Under the pieces are notes generated by a model. The model searched no databases, was not told where the DNA came from, and saw only the letters and a list, made by a program, of their open reading frames with translations. A stretch of 7,504 nucleotides of DNA from an uncultured Eubacteriales bacterium (GTDB lineage Bacteria > Bacillota > Clostridia > Oscillospirales > CAG-272): positions 1 to 7,504 of the forward strand of contig URSW01000080.1 of the NCBI GenBank assembly GCA_900550625.1. The letters run 5' to 3'. The position numbers and the translations under genes were made by a program. The stretch's first letter is position 1. Every line of letters starts with the position of its first letter. Shown piece after piece: positions 1 through 6,614 of the stretch.

Positions 1-882
1 GCGCTTTCGGCGGCGGGGATCGGCGAAAGCCGCACGGAAGCGTATATTCTTGCGGAGCATTTTCTGAAAATCCCGAAAAGCAGGCTCGTCCTCATGAATG
101 GAGAAGAACTCCTTTCAGACGGGCTTTCGGCTGCGGTGGAACGCAGGATAAATCGGGAACCGCTCGCATATATTCTCGGAAGCGCATACTTTATGAATGA
201 GGAGTATGAGGTATCCCCCGACTGTCTTATCCCGAGACCCGAGACCGAGCAGCTTGTGTGCCGCGCGGCGGAGCTTCTTCCGCACGGCGGGCGTTTTCTC
301 GATCTCTGCACGGGAAGCGGCTGCGTGGCGGTCTCTCTTCTTTCACTCAGGCATGACGCATCGGGAGAGGCGCTCGACATTTCCGACGGCGCCTGCCGCC
401 TTGCGGAGCGGAATGCGTGCCGCGCCGGAGTTGACGGCAGATTGAAAATCGTCCGCGCGGATATGTTTTCGTGGAAACCGTGCGATATGATGTGCGGATC
501 GTCGGACGGCGAAAGCACAGGCAGCTTTGCCGATTTTTGTGAACATTCCGATCGCAGTCAGCCGACCGACGAAACGGCGCGGGTGTACGATATCATCACG
601 GCGAATCCGCCGTATGTGACGGCGGAGGAAATGCGCGATCTTGCCCCGGAGCTTTACTTTGAGCCGGAGATCGCGCTGACCGACGGCGGAGACGGACTTT
701 CCTTCGTCCGTGAGCTTGTGCGGCGGCACACGCGCTTCGTGAAGCGCGGCGGATATCTGCTTTGCGAGATCGGAAGCGGCGAGGGCGCGGCTTCCCTCGA
801 AATTGCCGCCGACGGCGGCTTTGATGCCGAAATACTTAAGGATTTTTCCGGGCGCGACCGCATACTTTCGGTTCGGGTGTGA
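1..882 (+). CDS. prmC: Release factor glutamine methyltransferase PrmC (HemK), 5' partial
   Basis: PrmC uses S-adenosylmethionine to methylate the glutamine of the GGQ motif in release factors RF1 and RF2, which is needed for efficient translation termination. The reading frame is open from the first base and the early residues (AGIGESRTEAYILAEHFL) look like the family's helical N-terminal domain, so the gene begins upstream; the ATG at 94 is internal. Counting from base 1, the family motif PRPETE is at residues 79-84, the SAM-binding motif FLDLCTGSGCVAV at about 99-111, and the catalytic NPPYV at 202-206. The C-terminal part (EPEIALTDGGDGLSF, then LLCEIGSGEG) is also typical. Unusual is an extra stretch of about 33 residues (roughly 162-194) between the strand after motif I and NPPY, containing several Cys and a His. 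The stop at 880-882 lies 52 bases before ddl. In many Bacillota prmC is close to rpmE and prfA, which would be upstream here. Identity is very secure. Confidence 0.96.
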   Translation, partial: ALSAAGIGESRTEAYILAEHFLKIPKSRLVLMNGEELLSDGLSAAVERRINREPLAYILGSAYFMNEEYEVSPDCLIPRPETEQLVCRAAELLPHGGRFLDLCTGSGCVAVSLLSLRHDASGEALDISDGACRLAERNACRAGVDGRLKIVRADMFSWKPCDMMCGSSDGESTGSFADFCEHSDRSQPTDETARVYDIITANPPYVTAEEMRDLAPELYFEPEIALTDGGDGLSFVRELVRRHTRFVKRGGYLLCEIGSGEGAASLEIAADGGFDAEILKDFSGRDRILSVRV

Positions 883-891
883 TCGGGCGCG

Positions 892-926
892 TCCGTTATT
901 CAAGCCGCCTTTCGGCGGGGAACGGA
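892..926 (+). promoter_or_regulatory. Possible leader hairpin overlapping the ddl ribosome binding site
   Basis: The prmC-ddl gap can fold into a two-part stem. TCCGTT (892-897) pairs with AACGGA (921-926), and inside it CCGCC (905-909) pairs with GGCGG (914-918) around a TTTC loop. The outer stem covers GGA of the ddl Shine-Dalgarno sequence GGAG (924-927). No run of T follows, so it is not an intrinsic terminator. Pairing is read directly from the sequence; a role in limiting ddl translation is inference. Confidence 0.4.
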
Positions 927-929
927 GAA
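924..929 (+). promoter_or_regulatory. Ribosome binding site of ddl
   Basis: GGAGAA lies 5 bases before the ATG at 935. It decides the start against an in-frame extension reaching back to 803 inside prmC, which has no family similarity before residue MKTKLL. Confidence 0.8.
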
Positions 930-934
930 TTTAC

Positions 935-2005
935 ATGAAAACGAAGCTTCTCGTGCTTTTCGGCGGGCGGAGCGGTGAATATGAGGTATCCCTCATTTCC
1001 GCGTCGGCGGTTCTGAGAAACATAGACGCTGAAAAGTACGATATGATAAAGGTGGGAATAAGCCGCGACGGAAAGTGGTATCTTTTCGGCGGAGATATTT
1101 CCGAGATCGAGAGCGGCAGATGGTGCGATAACGCGGGCAACCGCCCCTGTGCGGTATGTCCCGACTACGGTTCAAATACGCTGATTGTGTTCGGCGAGAA
1201 AACCGAGCAGCTGAAATACGATGTTGTTTTTCCGATCATCCACGGCACTCAGGGCGAGGACGGCACGGTGCAGGGGCTTTTCGAGCTTGCGGGCGCGCGT
1301 GTCGTCGGATGCCGCGCGGAAACATCTGCGCTGTGCATGGACAAGGCGATGACAAAAACCGTTCTTCGCGCTGCCGGAATCGTCACGGCGAAGGACGTTA
1401 CCGTTCTCAGGCGCGAATGGAACTCTCCCGAAGCGAAGAGAGAGCTTATCGCGCATATTGAGAGGAATCTGCCGTATCCGGTGTTCGTCAAGCCCTCGAG
1501 AGCGGGATCGTCCGTCGGAGTATCGAAGGCGCACGGCAGAGATGAGCTCTGCGCGGCGTTCGATGCGGCGTTTGAATGGGACGACAAGGTGCTCTGCGAA
1601 GAGTATATCGAAGGACGCGAGATCGAATGTGCGGTCTTCACCGCGCCCGACGGCACGGTCACCGTATCCGAGCCGGGAGAGATCGACCCCGGAAGCGATT
1701 TTTACGATTACGACACGAAATATAAGAACGACAATGCGTCATACTATATACCGGCAAGACTTGATTCGGCGGTCACGGAGAGAGTGCGCGAGTGCGCGCG
1801 CCTTGCCGCGTCGGCGCTCGGGATCACGGGGCTTTCGAGGATCGACTTTTTCGTCGCCGACGGCGGAGAAACTGTGCTCAATGAGGTCAACACAATGCCG
1901 GGATTCACGCCGATAAGCATGTATCCCAAGCTGATGATACACGGCGGAATGACGTATTCCGGGCTGATCGACGGACTTATTTCGGAAGCGCTCGAACGGG
2001 TCTGA
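935..2005 (+). CDS. ddl: D-alanine--D-alanine ligase
   Basis: Ddl joins two D-alanines using ATP in the cytoplasm; the dipeptide is then added by MurF to make the UDP-MurNAc-pentapeptide of peptidoglycan. The 356-residue product has the ATP-grasp layout: N-terminal GGRSGEYEVSL (10-20), the HGTQGEDGTVQG region (103-114), the KPSRAGSSVGVSK lysine/serine loop (186-198), EEYIEGREIE (222-231), the omega loop FYDYDTKY (256-263), RIDFF (302-306) and LNEVNTMPGF (315-324). Residues E15, S192 and Y263 match the E15/S150/Y216 triad of E. coli DdlB. A tyrosine at the last of these is typical of D-Ala-D-Ala rather than D-Ala-D-lactate ligases, and the omega loop is unlike that of VanA. It is therefore most likely the housekeeping enzyme and not a vancomycin-resistance ligase. 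Start chosen by the ribosome binding site at 924-929 and by family alignment. The stop is 7 bases before rlmH, suggesting co-translation. Confidence 0.97.
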   Translation: MKTKLLVLFGGRSGEYEVSLISASAVLRNIDAEKYDMIKVGISRDGKWYLFGGDISEIESGRWCDNAGNRPCAVCPDYGSNTLIVFGEKTEQLKYDVVFPIIHGTQGEDGTVQGLFELAGARVVGCRAETSALCMDKAMTKTVLRAAGIVTAKDVTVLRREWNSPEAKRELIAHIERNLPYPVFVKPSRAGSSVGVSKAHGRDELCAAFDAAFEWDDKVLCEEYIEGREIECAVFTAPDGTVTVSEPGEIDPGSDFYDYDTKYKNDNASYYIPARLDSAVTERVRECARLAASALGITGLSRIDFFVADGGETVLNEVNTMPGFTPISMYPKLMIHGGMTYSGLIDGLISEALERV

Positions 2006-2012
2006 CGACGTG

Positions 2013-2492
2013 ATGAAGGTTACGCTGATCTCCGTCGGCACGCTCTCGCAGAAGGCGTATGCCGATGCGTTTTCCGAATACGCAAAGCGCTTTTCTGCTC
2101 ACGGGATTCTGGAGTGCGCCGAAATACGCGAAAAGAAGATCGACGCTTCTCCCTCCGAGGCTCAGATCGCCGCAGCTCTCGATTTCGAGGGAGACGCGAT
2201 ACTTTCAAAGATACCGCCGCGCGCGTTCGTGTTTGCGATGGCGATAGAGGGGAAGAGCATGACCTCCGAAGCCTTTGCTTCACTGCTCGATCGGAAGATG
2301 ACGGAGGGAGTGCCGGAGTTCTGTTTTGTCATAGGCTCGTCCTTCGGACTGTCGGATAAGGTGAAGCGGCGTGCCGACGCGCTTCTTTCAATGTCGCCTA
2401 TGACGTTCCCGCATCAGCTTGCGAGAGTTATGCTTGCGGAACAGCTGTACCGCGCGTCGCAGATACTCTCGGGCGGGAAATACCACAAATAG
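2013..2492 (+). CDS. rlmH: 23S rRNA (pseudouridine(1915)-N(3))-methyltransferase RlmH
   Basis: RlmH methylates N3 of pseudouridine 1915 in helix 69 of 23S rRNA, on assembled ribosomes, using S-adenosylmethionine. The 159-residue protein is the usual size for this SPOUT-class dimer. It begins MKVTLISVGTL, as in the family, and ends with the conserved block: FVIGSSFGLS (105-114), then SMSPMTFPHQLARVMLAEQLYRA (126-148), and the terminal YHK. The second glycine of the common IGG motif is serine here. A GTG directly before the ATG (2010) is an alternative start; I chose the ATG because it gives the family N-terminus. No good Shine-Dalgarno sequence is present, so initiation probably depends on ribosomes finishing ddl. 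The 3' end resembles the site used by staphylococcal SCC elements in orfX (same gene), but nothing SCC-like follows. Confidence 0.96.
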   Translation: MKVTLISVGTLSQKAYADAFSEYAKRFSAHGILECAEIREKKIDASPSEAQIAAALDFEGDAILSKIPPRAFVFAMAIEGKSMTSEAFASLLDRKMTEGVPEFCFVIGSSFGLSDKVKRRADALLSMSPMTFPHQLARVMLAEQLYRASQILSGGKYHK

Positions 2493-2504
2493 CGGCAGCG
2501 CCGC
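2492..2504 (+). other. Small GC hairpin just after the rlmH stop
   Basis: GCGGC (2492-2496) and GCCGC (2500-2504) form a perfect 5-bp stem with a 3-base loop, beginning at the last base of the rlmH stop codon. There is no T-run after it, so it does not look like an intrinsic terminator. It might slow 3' decay or mean nothing. Confidence 0.3.
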
Positions 2505-2533
2505 AGTACGGAGCATGCAGCTTTGCAGATAAA

Positions 2534-2563
2534 TTTCGGGGAAAGGAAGCTTTTCGGGGAAAA
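2534..2563 (+). repeat. 11-bp direct repeat before the WG-repeat gene
   Basis: TTTCGGGGAAA occurs at 2534-2544 and again at 2552-2562, 18 bases apart. Each copy is itself a small inverted repeat (TTTC, GGG, GAAA). If the alternative TTG start at 2523 were used, the copies would encode the similar peptides NFGER and LFGEK in the same frame. Confidence 0.5.
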
Positions 2564-2565
2564 GC
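2549..2565 (+). promoter_or_regulatory. Perfect 7-bp hairpin in the leader of the WG-repeat gene
   Basis: GCTTTTC (2549-2555) pairs fully with GAAAAGC (2559-2565) around a GGG loop. It ends 14 bases before the ATG at 2580 and has no T-run after it. The purine-rich AAAGGAAG (2542-2549) sits immediately before it, so folding would bring that sequence nearer to the ATG. A role in translation is inference. Confidence 0.4.
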
Positions 2566-2579
2566 GCGGATATATCAAA

Positions 2580-4295
2580 ATGAAATTCCGTGACAGACTT
2601 GCAGAACGGTACGACGCCTTCTGCGATGCCGTCGAAAAAATAAATCTCGATCCGGTCAAGCGCGTACTGCCGATCGTTCTGTTTGTTTTTGTGTCGCTTG
2701 CATCGGTGCTTTACGCCGCCGGTGTCTACGATTTCACCTTCATCGAGCGCCCCGAAAAGAAGGAAAGCCCCGCGCCTGTCGATACCGCGGTCACACCGGA
2801 GCCGAAGGAGACGGAGACAGGCGGCGCGGACACAGCCGAAGAGCCCGATGTCACGGGCGGCGACACGGCACCCGAGCCGGAGCCGGAGGTGAAGAAATTT
2901 TATTTCCCGATGATCGGGGATAAGAACGCCGAAGGGTACTATGTTACGAACACCGACTATTCGGCAGATACCCATGTCATCGCGGCGATGAACGTCGAGC
3001 TCGGCTCGCCGAAGGAGTACACGCTCCGCCGCCGCAACGTCTACTCTCCGAAATACGATTACGAATACGAAAACGGCGAAGCGAAGGTGATCTACATTCT
3101 TGAGGATGAGGATCGCCCCTCCGTCGAAGCCTATATGGGTTATATAATGGTGGACAACGGCAGCGCCGTCATAATGTTTGATGCATACGGACGCTATGTT
3201 GCAAATTATGACGAGAGTTACTACCTTGCATATACGCGGGACTCTTCGGGGAATCCGCTTTTCTTCCGTCCTTCGTCGTATACGGTGTATACCGAGGACG
3301 GGGAGCGCTCCGCCACCGTTGACACAAGGATATACTATACGCTTTCCTCAGCCGGATATATGGCGCAGTCGGCGTACAACGACAGGATCGAGGGACGCGG
3401 GCTTCATATGGATTATCCCGCGGCCTACGGTGCGCAGACGGCGCCGATCGGAAGGCGCTGCATCGAGAATGCCGTGTCGTTCCTCAGTCTGAAGGACAAG
3501 CTCACCGGGTGGAACCGCACCGTCTGGGGCTTTTTCGAACCCGGCTCCGACCTTCCGTTCACCGACGGCTGGTACGATGTCGATGAGGAAAAGCCGGATG
3601 TTGACAAGATGACTCCCGAAGAGCAGAAGGAGTATCTCGAGAAAGAGCGCGAGGAAGAGAAAAAGAGAATCTATACCGCGTACAATTACTCGGAGGGATA
3701 CGCCTGCGTGGCGAACGAAAAGGGGCAGATGCACTTTATCGATACCGCGGGAAAGCAGACGTTTGAGACCGAGATCGACACATACAACGCATACGGCAGA
3801 CGTGTTATCGACAATCTCCTTCTTCCGCTCACCGATGGAGAAGAGGCGCTCGGATTCTATTATTTCGATCACGGGCTTGTCCGCGTCCGCCGCCAGATAT
3901 ACGATTACTATCAGCTCAAGGATTTCGACATGAAGATGATCGAATATGATAACGACGAGCTTATATACGCCGACGGCACGAAATTCCTGCTTGCCGAGGG
4001 ATACGATATCATTTCGTATTCAAACGGGCTCATACTGCTTGAAAAAGGCGGAAGATACGGATATATGGACTACACCGGAGCATGGCTTATCGAGCCGTCG
4101 CTCTCCGGCGCGAAGCCGTTTGTCGAGGGGCTTGCAGCCGTAGCGGTCAACGGCAAGTGGGGAATGATCGACACCGCGGGAAATACGGTCATCCCGTTTG
4201 ACTACGACAGCGTGCAGAGCGTGTCGAGCGGCGTGATAGTATGCCACAGCGACCGCGGCTGGACGATCTTCGTGAAAATGAAGAAGGATGCGTGA
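2580..4295 (+). CDS. Membrane-anchored WG-repeat protein, function unknown
   Basis: The 571-residue product is not a known enzyme to me. It has a short basic cytoplasmic N-terminus (1-28), one membrane helix (about 29-48, PIVLFVFVSLASVLYAAG), a Pro/Glu/Thr-rich linker (about 57-106) and a large outer part; basic residues before the helix predict N-in, C-out. The C-terminal third has WG-type beta repeats: EGYACVANEKGQMHFIDTAG (372-391), GLILLEKGGRYGYMDYTGAW (483-502), EGLAAVAVNGKWGMIDTAGN (516-535), and a last half-repeat SGVIVCHSDRGWTIF (550-564). The Tyr-rich part at 107-330 may be degenerate repeats of the same kind. A charged, probably helical stretch (344-363) separates the halves. WG repeats occur in surface or secreted proteins with little known function. 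The start is uncertain: the ATG at 2580 has only a weak GCGGA 9 bases upstream, while a TTG at 2523 has GGAG (2510-2513) and would add 19 residues. I keep the ATG because the added part shows no domain. The stop is 32 bases before tex. Confidence 0.85.
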   Translation: MKFRDRLAERYDAFCDAVEKINLDPVKRVLPIVLFVFVSLASVLYAAGVYDFTFIERPEKKESPAPVDTAVTPEPKETETGGADTAEEPDVTGGDTAPEPEPEVKKFYFPMIGDKNAEGYYVTNTDYSADTHVIAAMNVELGSPKEYTLRRRNVYSPKYDYEYENGEAKVIYILEDEDRPSVEAYMGYIMVDNGSAVIMFDAYGRYVANYDESYYLAYTRDSSGNPLFFRPSSYTVYTEDGERSATVDTRIYYTLSSAGYMAQSAYNDRIEGRGLHMDYPAAYGAQTAPIGRRCIENAVSFLSLKDKLTGWNRTVWGFFEPGSDLPFTDGWYDVDEEKPDVDKMTPEEQKEYLEKEREEEKKRIYTAYNYSEGYACVANEKGQMHFIDTAGKQTFETEIDTYNAYGRRVIDNLLLPLTDGEEALGFYYFDHGLVRVRRQIYDYYQLKDFDMKMIEYDNDELIYADGTKFLLAEGYDIISYSNGLILLEKGGRYGYMDYTGAWLIEPSLSGAKPFVEGLAAVAVNGKWGMIDTAGNTVIPFDYDSVQSVSSGVIVCHSDRGWTIFVKMKKDA

Positions 4296-4314
4296 GAGCG
4301 CCGACTACAGAACG

Positions 4315-4320
4315 AAAGGA
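4315..4320 (+). promoter_or_regulatory. Ribosome binding site of tex
   Basis: AAAGGA lies 7 bases before the ATG at 4328. It supports this start over an in-frame extension back to 4241, which would overlap the end of the preceding gene and lacks similarity to the Tex N-terminus. Confidence 0.7.
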
Positions 4321-4327
4321 CAGAGAA

Positions 4328-6481
4328 ATGGACATTCAGAAGATGATCTCCGAAGAGCTTTCGGTGAAGGAAAAACAGGTCGCCGCTGCGGTCGAGCTGC
4401 TCGACGCGGGCAATACGGTTCCGTTTATTGCGCGTTACCGCAAGGAGGCGACCGGAGGACTTGACGACGAGGCACTGCGCAGGCTCAGCGAAAGACTGAC
4501 ATACCTGCGCAATCTCGAAAAGCGCAAGGAGGAGGTTCGTGCGCTGATCGCGGCTCAGGGGCAGCTCACCGATGAGATAGACGCGGCGATCGACGCGGCT
4601 CAGACAGTCACCGAAACGGACGATATATATCGCCCGTTTCGCCCGAAGCGCAAGACCCGCGCATCCGTCGCGCGTGAACGCGGACTCGCACCGCTTGCCG
4701 AGCTTATTTCGTCGTGCGCGCCCTCGTACAATCCGCCGATAGAGAAGGCGGCTGAAGAATACGTTGATGAAGAAAAGGAAGTCCCCGATGCGCGCGCCGC
4801 GCTTGCCGGGGCGTGCGACATAATCGCCGAAGAAGTGTCGGACAACGCGGAATACCGCCAGATGATCCGTTCGCTGACCTCGGAATGGGGAAGCATTTCT
4901 TCAAAGCTTTCCGGCGAGGACGGAGACGGCGTGTATACTCAGTATTACGAGTATACCGAAAAGATATCCGCGCTTCCTCCGCACCGCTATCTTGCAATGA
5001 ACCGCGGAGAGAACGAGGGCGCTCTGAAAATCTCCGTCGAGGTCGGTCAGGACATAATACTGAACGCGCTTTTCAACCGCGCGATCGCGGACTACCGCAG
5101 CCCGGCTTTCCCCTATATGGCGAGTGCGGTCACGGATTCGTATGCGCGCCTGATCGCCCCGTCGATCGAGAGGGAGATACGCGCCGATCTTTTCGACCGC
5201 GCCTGTGTCAGCGCGATCGGCGTGTTTTCCGATAATCTGCGCCACCTTCTTCTCGGCGCGCCTCTCAAGGGCAAATGCGTTCTCGGATACGACCCCGGAT
5301 ACCGCACCGGATGCAAACTTGCGGTCGTCGATAAGACGGGGCGTGTGCTCGATACTGCGGTGATATATCCGACGAAGCCGAGGGAGGATATCGCCGGAGC
5401 GGAACGCACCGTTTCCGCACTGATAAAGAAGTACGGCGTTGATGTCGTTGCGATCGGCAACGGAACGGCATCCGGCGAAAGCGAAAACTTTATCGCCTCG
5501 CTTCTCTGCAAGCTTGACTGCGGAACGAAATACATAATGGTCAGCGAGGCGGGCGCGTCGGTTTACTCGGCATCGAAGGCGGGAGCCGAGGAATTCCCCG
5601 ATTTCGACGTTACGCAGCGTTCCGCCGTGTCGATCGCACGCCGCCTGCAGGATCCGCTTGCCGAGCTTGTGAAGATCGACCCGAAGTCGATCGGCGTGGG
5701 ACAGTATCAGCATGACATGAAGGAGGCGCAGCTTGACGAGGCGCTCGACGGCGTGGTCGAATACTGCGTGAACGCGGTCGGCGTCGATCTCAATACGGCT
5801 TCGTATATGCTCCTTTCCCATGTCGCGGGGATCAACGCCGCATCCGCAAAGAATATAGTGAAGTACCGCGAGGAAAACGGCGAATTTGCACGCCGCGCCG
5901 ATGTCCTGAAGGTTCCGCGTGTCGGCGCGCGCGCGTATGAGCAGTGCGCGGGATTTCTCCGCGTCCCCGGCTCGGCGGAGGCGCTTGACAATACGGGCGT
6001 TCACCCCGAATCGTATGACGCTGCCAAAAAGCTGATGAAGAAATACGGATACGCCGAATCCGATATGCGCGCGGGGCTTTCGCGCCTCCGCTCCGAGGTG
6101 GAGCGCGACGGAAAGGCTGCCGTCGCCGCCGAGCTCGGCATCGGCGAGCCCACTCTCGACGATATGATCGGCGAGCTTGAAAAGCCCGGACGCGACGTCC
6201 GTGACGCACTGCCCGCGCCTCAGCTGCGCGAAAGGGTGATCTCGCTCGAGGATCTGAAGGTTGGAATGACGATGACCGGAGTCGTCCGCAATGTCGTCGA
6301 TTTCGGCGCGTTCGTCGATATCGGAGTCCATCAGGACGGGCTTGTACATATTTCGCGCCTGTCGGATTCGTTCGTAAAGCATCCGTCGGATGTCGTGTCC
6401 GTCGGGGACACGGTGAATGTCAGAGTGATCGAGGTTGACACCAAAAGAAAGCGCATCGCGCTCTCGATGAAATCGGAATAA
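4328..6481 (+). CDS. tex: Tex family RNA-binding transcription accessory protein
   Basis: Tex is a conserved cytoplasmic nucleic-acid-binding protein linked to transcription and RNA metabolism; its exact role in this lineage is not known. The 717-residue product is of normal length and complete. In order it has the helical N-terminal Tex region (about 1-190; ISEELSVKEKQVAAAVELL, then NTVPFIARYRKEATGGLDD at 29-47), the YqgF/RNase H-like domain (VLGYDPGYRTGCKLAVVD at 318-335, AIGNGTASGESE at 375-386), the conserved GQYQHD (458-463), a helix-hairpin-helix part (about 484-545; NAVGVDLNTASYML, HVAGINAASAKNIV), and a C-terminal S1 RNA-binding domain (about 645-715; GVVRNVVDFGAFVDIGVHQDGLVHIS). In GNGTAS the following residue is glycine where arginine is common. 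The gene follows the WG-repeat gene by 32 bases and may share its transcript. It has no TTA, CTA or TCA codon after residue 192, which creates a long but spurious antisense frame. No clear intrinsic terminator follows. Confidence 0.97.
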   Translation: MDIQKMISEELSVKEKQVAAAVELLDAGNTVPFIARYRKEATGGLDDEALRRLSERLTYLRNLEKRKEEVRALIAAQGQLTDEIDAAIDAAQTVTETDDIYRPFRPKRKTRASVARERGLAPLAELISSCAPSYNPPIEKAAEEYVDEEKEVPDARAALAGACDIIAEEVSDNAEYRQMIRSLTSEWGSISSKLSGEDGDGVYTQYYEYTEKISALPPHRYLAMNRGENEGALKISVEVGQDIILNALFNRAIADYRSPAFPYMASAVTDSYARLIAPSIEREIRADLFDRACVSAIGVFSDNLRHLLLGAPLKGKCVLGYDPGYRTGCKLAVVDKTGRVLDTAVIYPTKPREDIAGAERTVSALIKKYGVDVVAIGNGTASGESENFIASLLCKLDCGTKYIMVSEAGASVYSASKAGAEEFPDFDVTQRSAVSIARRLQDPLAELVKIDPKSIGVGQYQHDMKEAQLDEALDGVVEYCVNAVGVDLNTASYMLLSHVAGINAASAKNIVKYREENGEFARRADVLKVPRVGARAYEQCAGFLRVPGSAEALDNTGVHPESYDAAKKLMKKYGYAESDMRAGLSRLRSEVERDGKAAVAAELGIGEPTLDDMIGELEKPGRDVRDALPAPQLRERVISLEDLKVGMTMTGVVRNVVDFGAFVDIGVHQDGLVHISRLSDSFVKHPSDVVSVGDTVNVRVIEVDTKRKRIALSMKSE

Positions 6482-6489
6482 ATCCGCCG

Positions 6490-6525
6490 AAAAATCCCAA
6501 AAAACACGAAAAAACACCATTAAAA
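6490..6525 (+). repeat. Phased A-tracts with a tandem AAAAAACAC repeat
   Basis: A-runs are at 6490-6494, 6499-6504, 6509-6514 and 6522-6525, so the first three are about one helical turn apart. AAAAAACAC is repeated at 6499-6507 and 6509-6517. Phased A-tracts are known to bend DNA; bending here is inferred. Confidence 0.55.
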
Positions 6526-6529
6526 GACT

Positions 6530-6575
6530 AAGTTGAACCATTCTGTGGCGTAATTTTGAACATGGTGTACAACTT
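6530..6575 (+). promoter_or_regulatory. Long imperfect inverted repeat downstream of tex
   Basis: AAGTTG (6530-6535) is complementary to CAACTT (6570-6575), and CCAT (6538-6541) to ATGG (6562-6565), with a 20-base loop. TTGAAC is also directly repeated at 6533-6538 and 6556-6561. No T-run follows on the + strand. It could be an RNA structure at the end of the tex transcript or a protein-binding dyad. Confidence 0.35.
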
Positions 6576-6580
6576 GCACA
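6566..6580 (+). promoter_or_regulatory. Operator-like 15-bp palindrome
   Basis: TGTACAA and TTGCACA flank a single central C, matching as an inverted repeat at 6 of 7 positions. It lies about 55 bases upstream of the first candidate -10 element. The shape suits a dimeric regulator, but it does not match the CcpA cre consensus and I cannot name a regulator. Confidence 0.35.
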
Positions 6581-6614
6581 AACGAGAAAAACTAATTTTG
6601 GCGAAAAAAACTCT

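Noticed and set aside
343..903. A 186-codon minus-strand frame across prmC
   Set aside because: It lies opposite well-conserved PrmC motifs, and its translation is Arg/Ala-rich without recognisable domains.
803..934. In-frame 5' extension of ddl into prmC
   Set aside because: It would overlap prmC by 80 bases, has no family similarity, and the ATG at 935 has a good ribosome binding site.
935..2005. Possible vancomycin-resistance type D-Ala-D-Lac ligase
   Set aside because: The omega loop FYDYDTKY and Tyr263 are those of normal D-Ala-D-Ala ligases, and no vanH or vanX gene is nearby.
2475..2492. SCC-type attachment site at the rlmH 3' end
   Set aside because: The end resembles the orfX site because the YHK codons are conserved, but there is no recombinase gene or second site, and ordinary genes follow.
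2388..2975. A 195-codon minus-strand frame across the rlmH-WG gap
   Set aside because: It covers the conserved end of rlmH and the membrane helix of the next gene, has no recognisable domain, and fits codon-bias shadowing.
4241..4327. In-frame 5' extension of tex into the preceding gene
   Set aside because: It adds 29 residues with no match to the Tex N-terminus, and the ATG at 4328 has AAAGGA 7 bases upstream.
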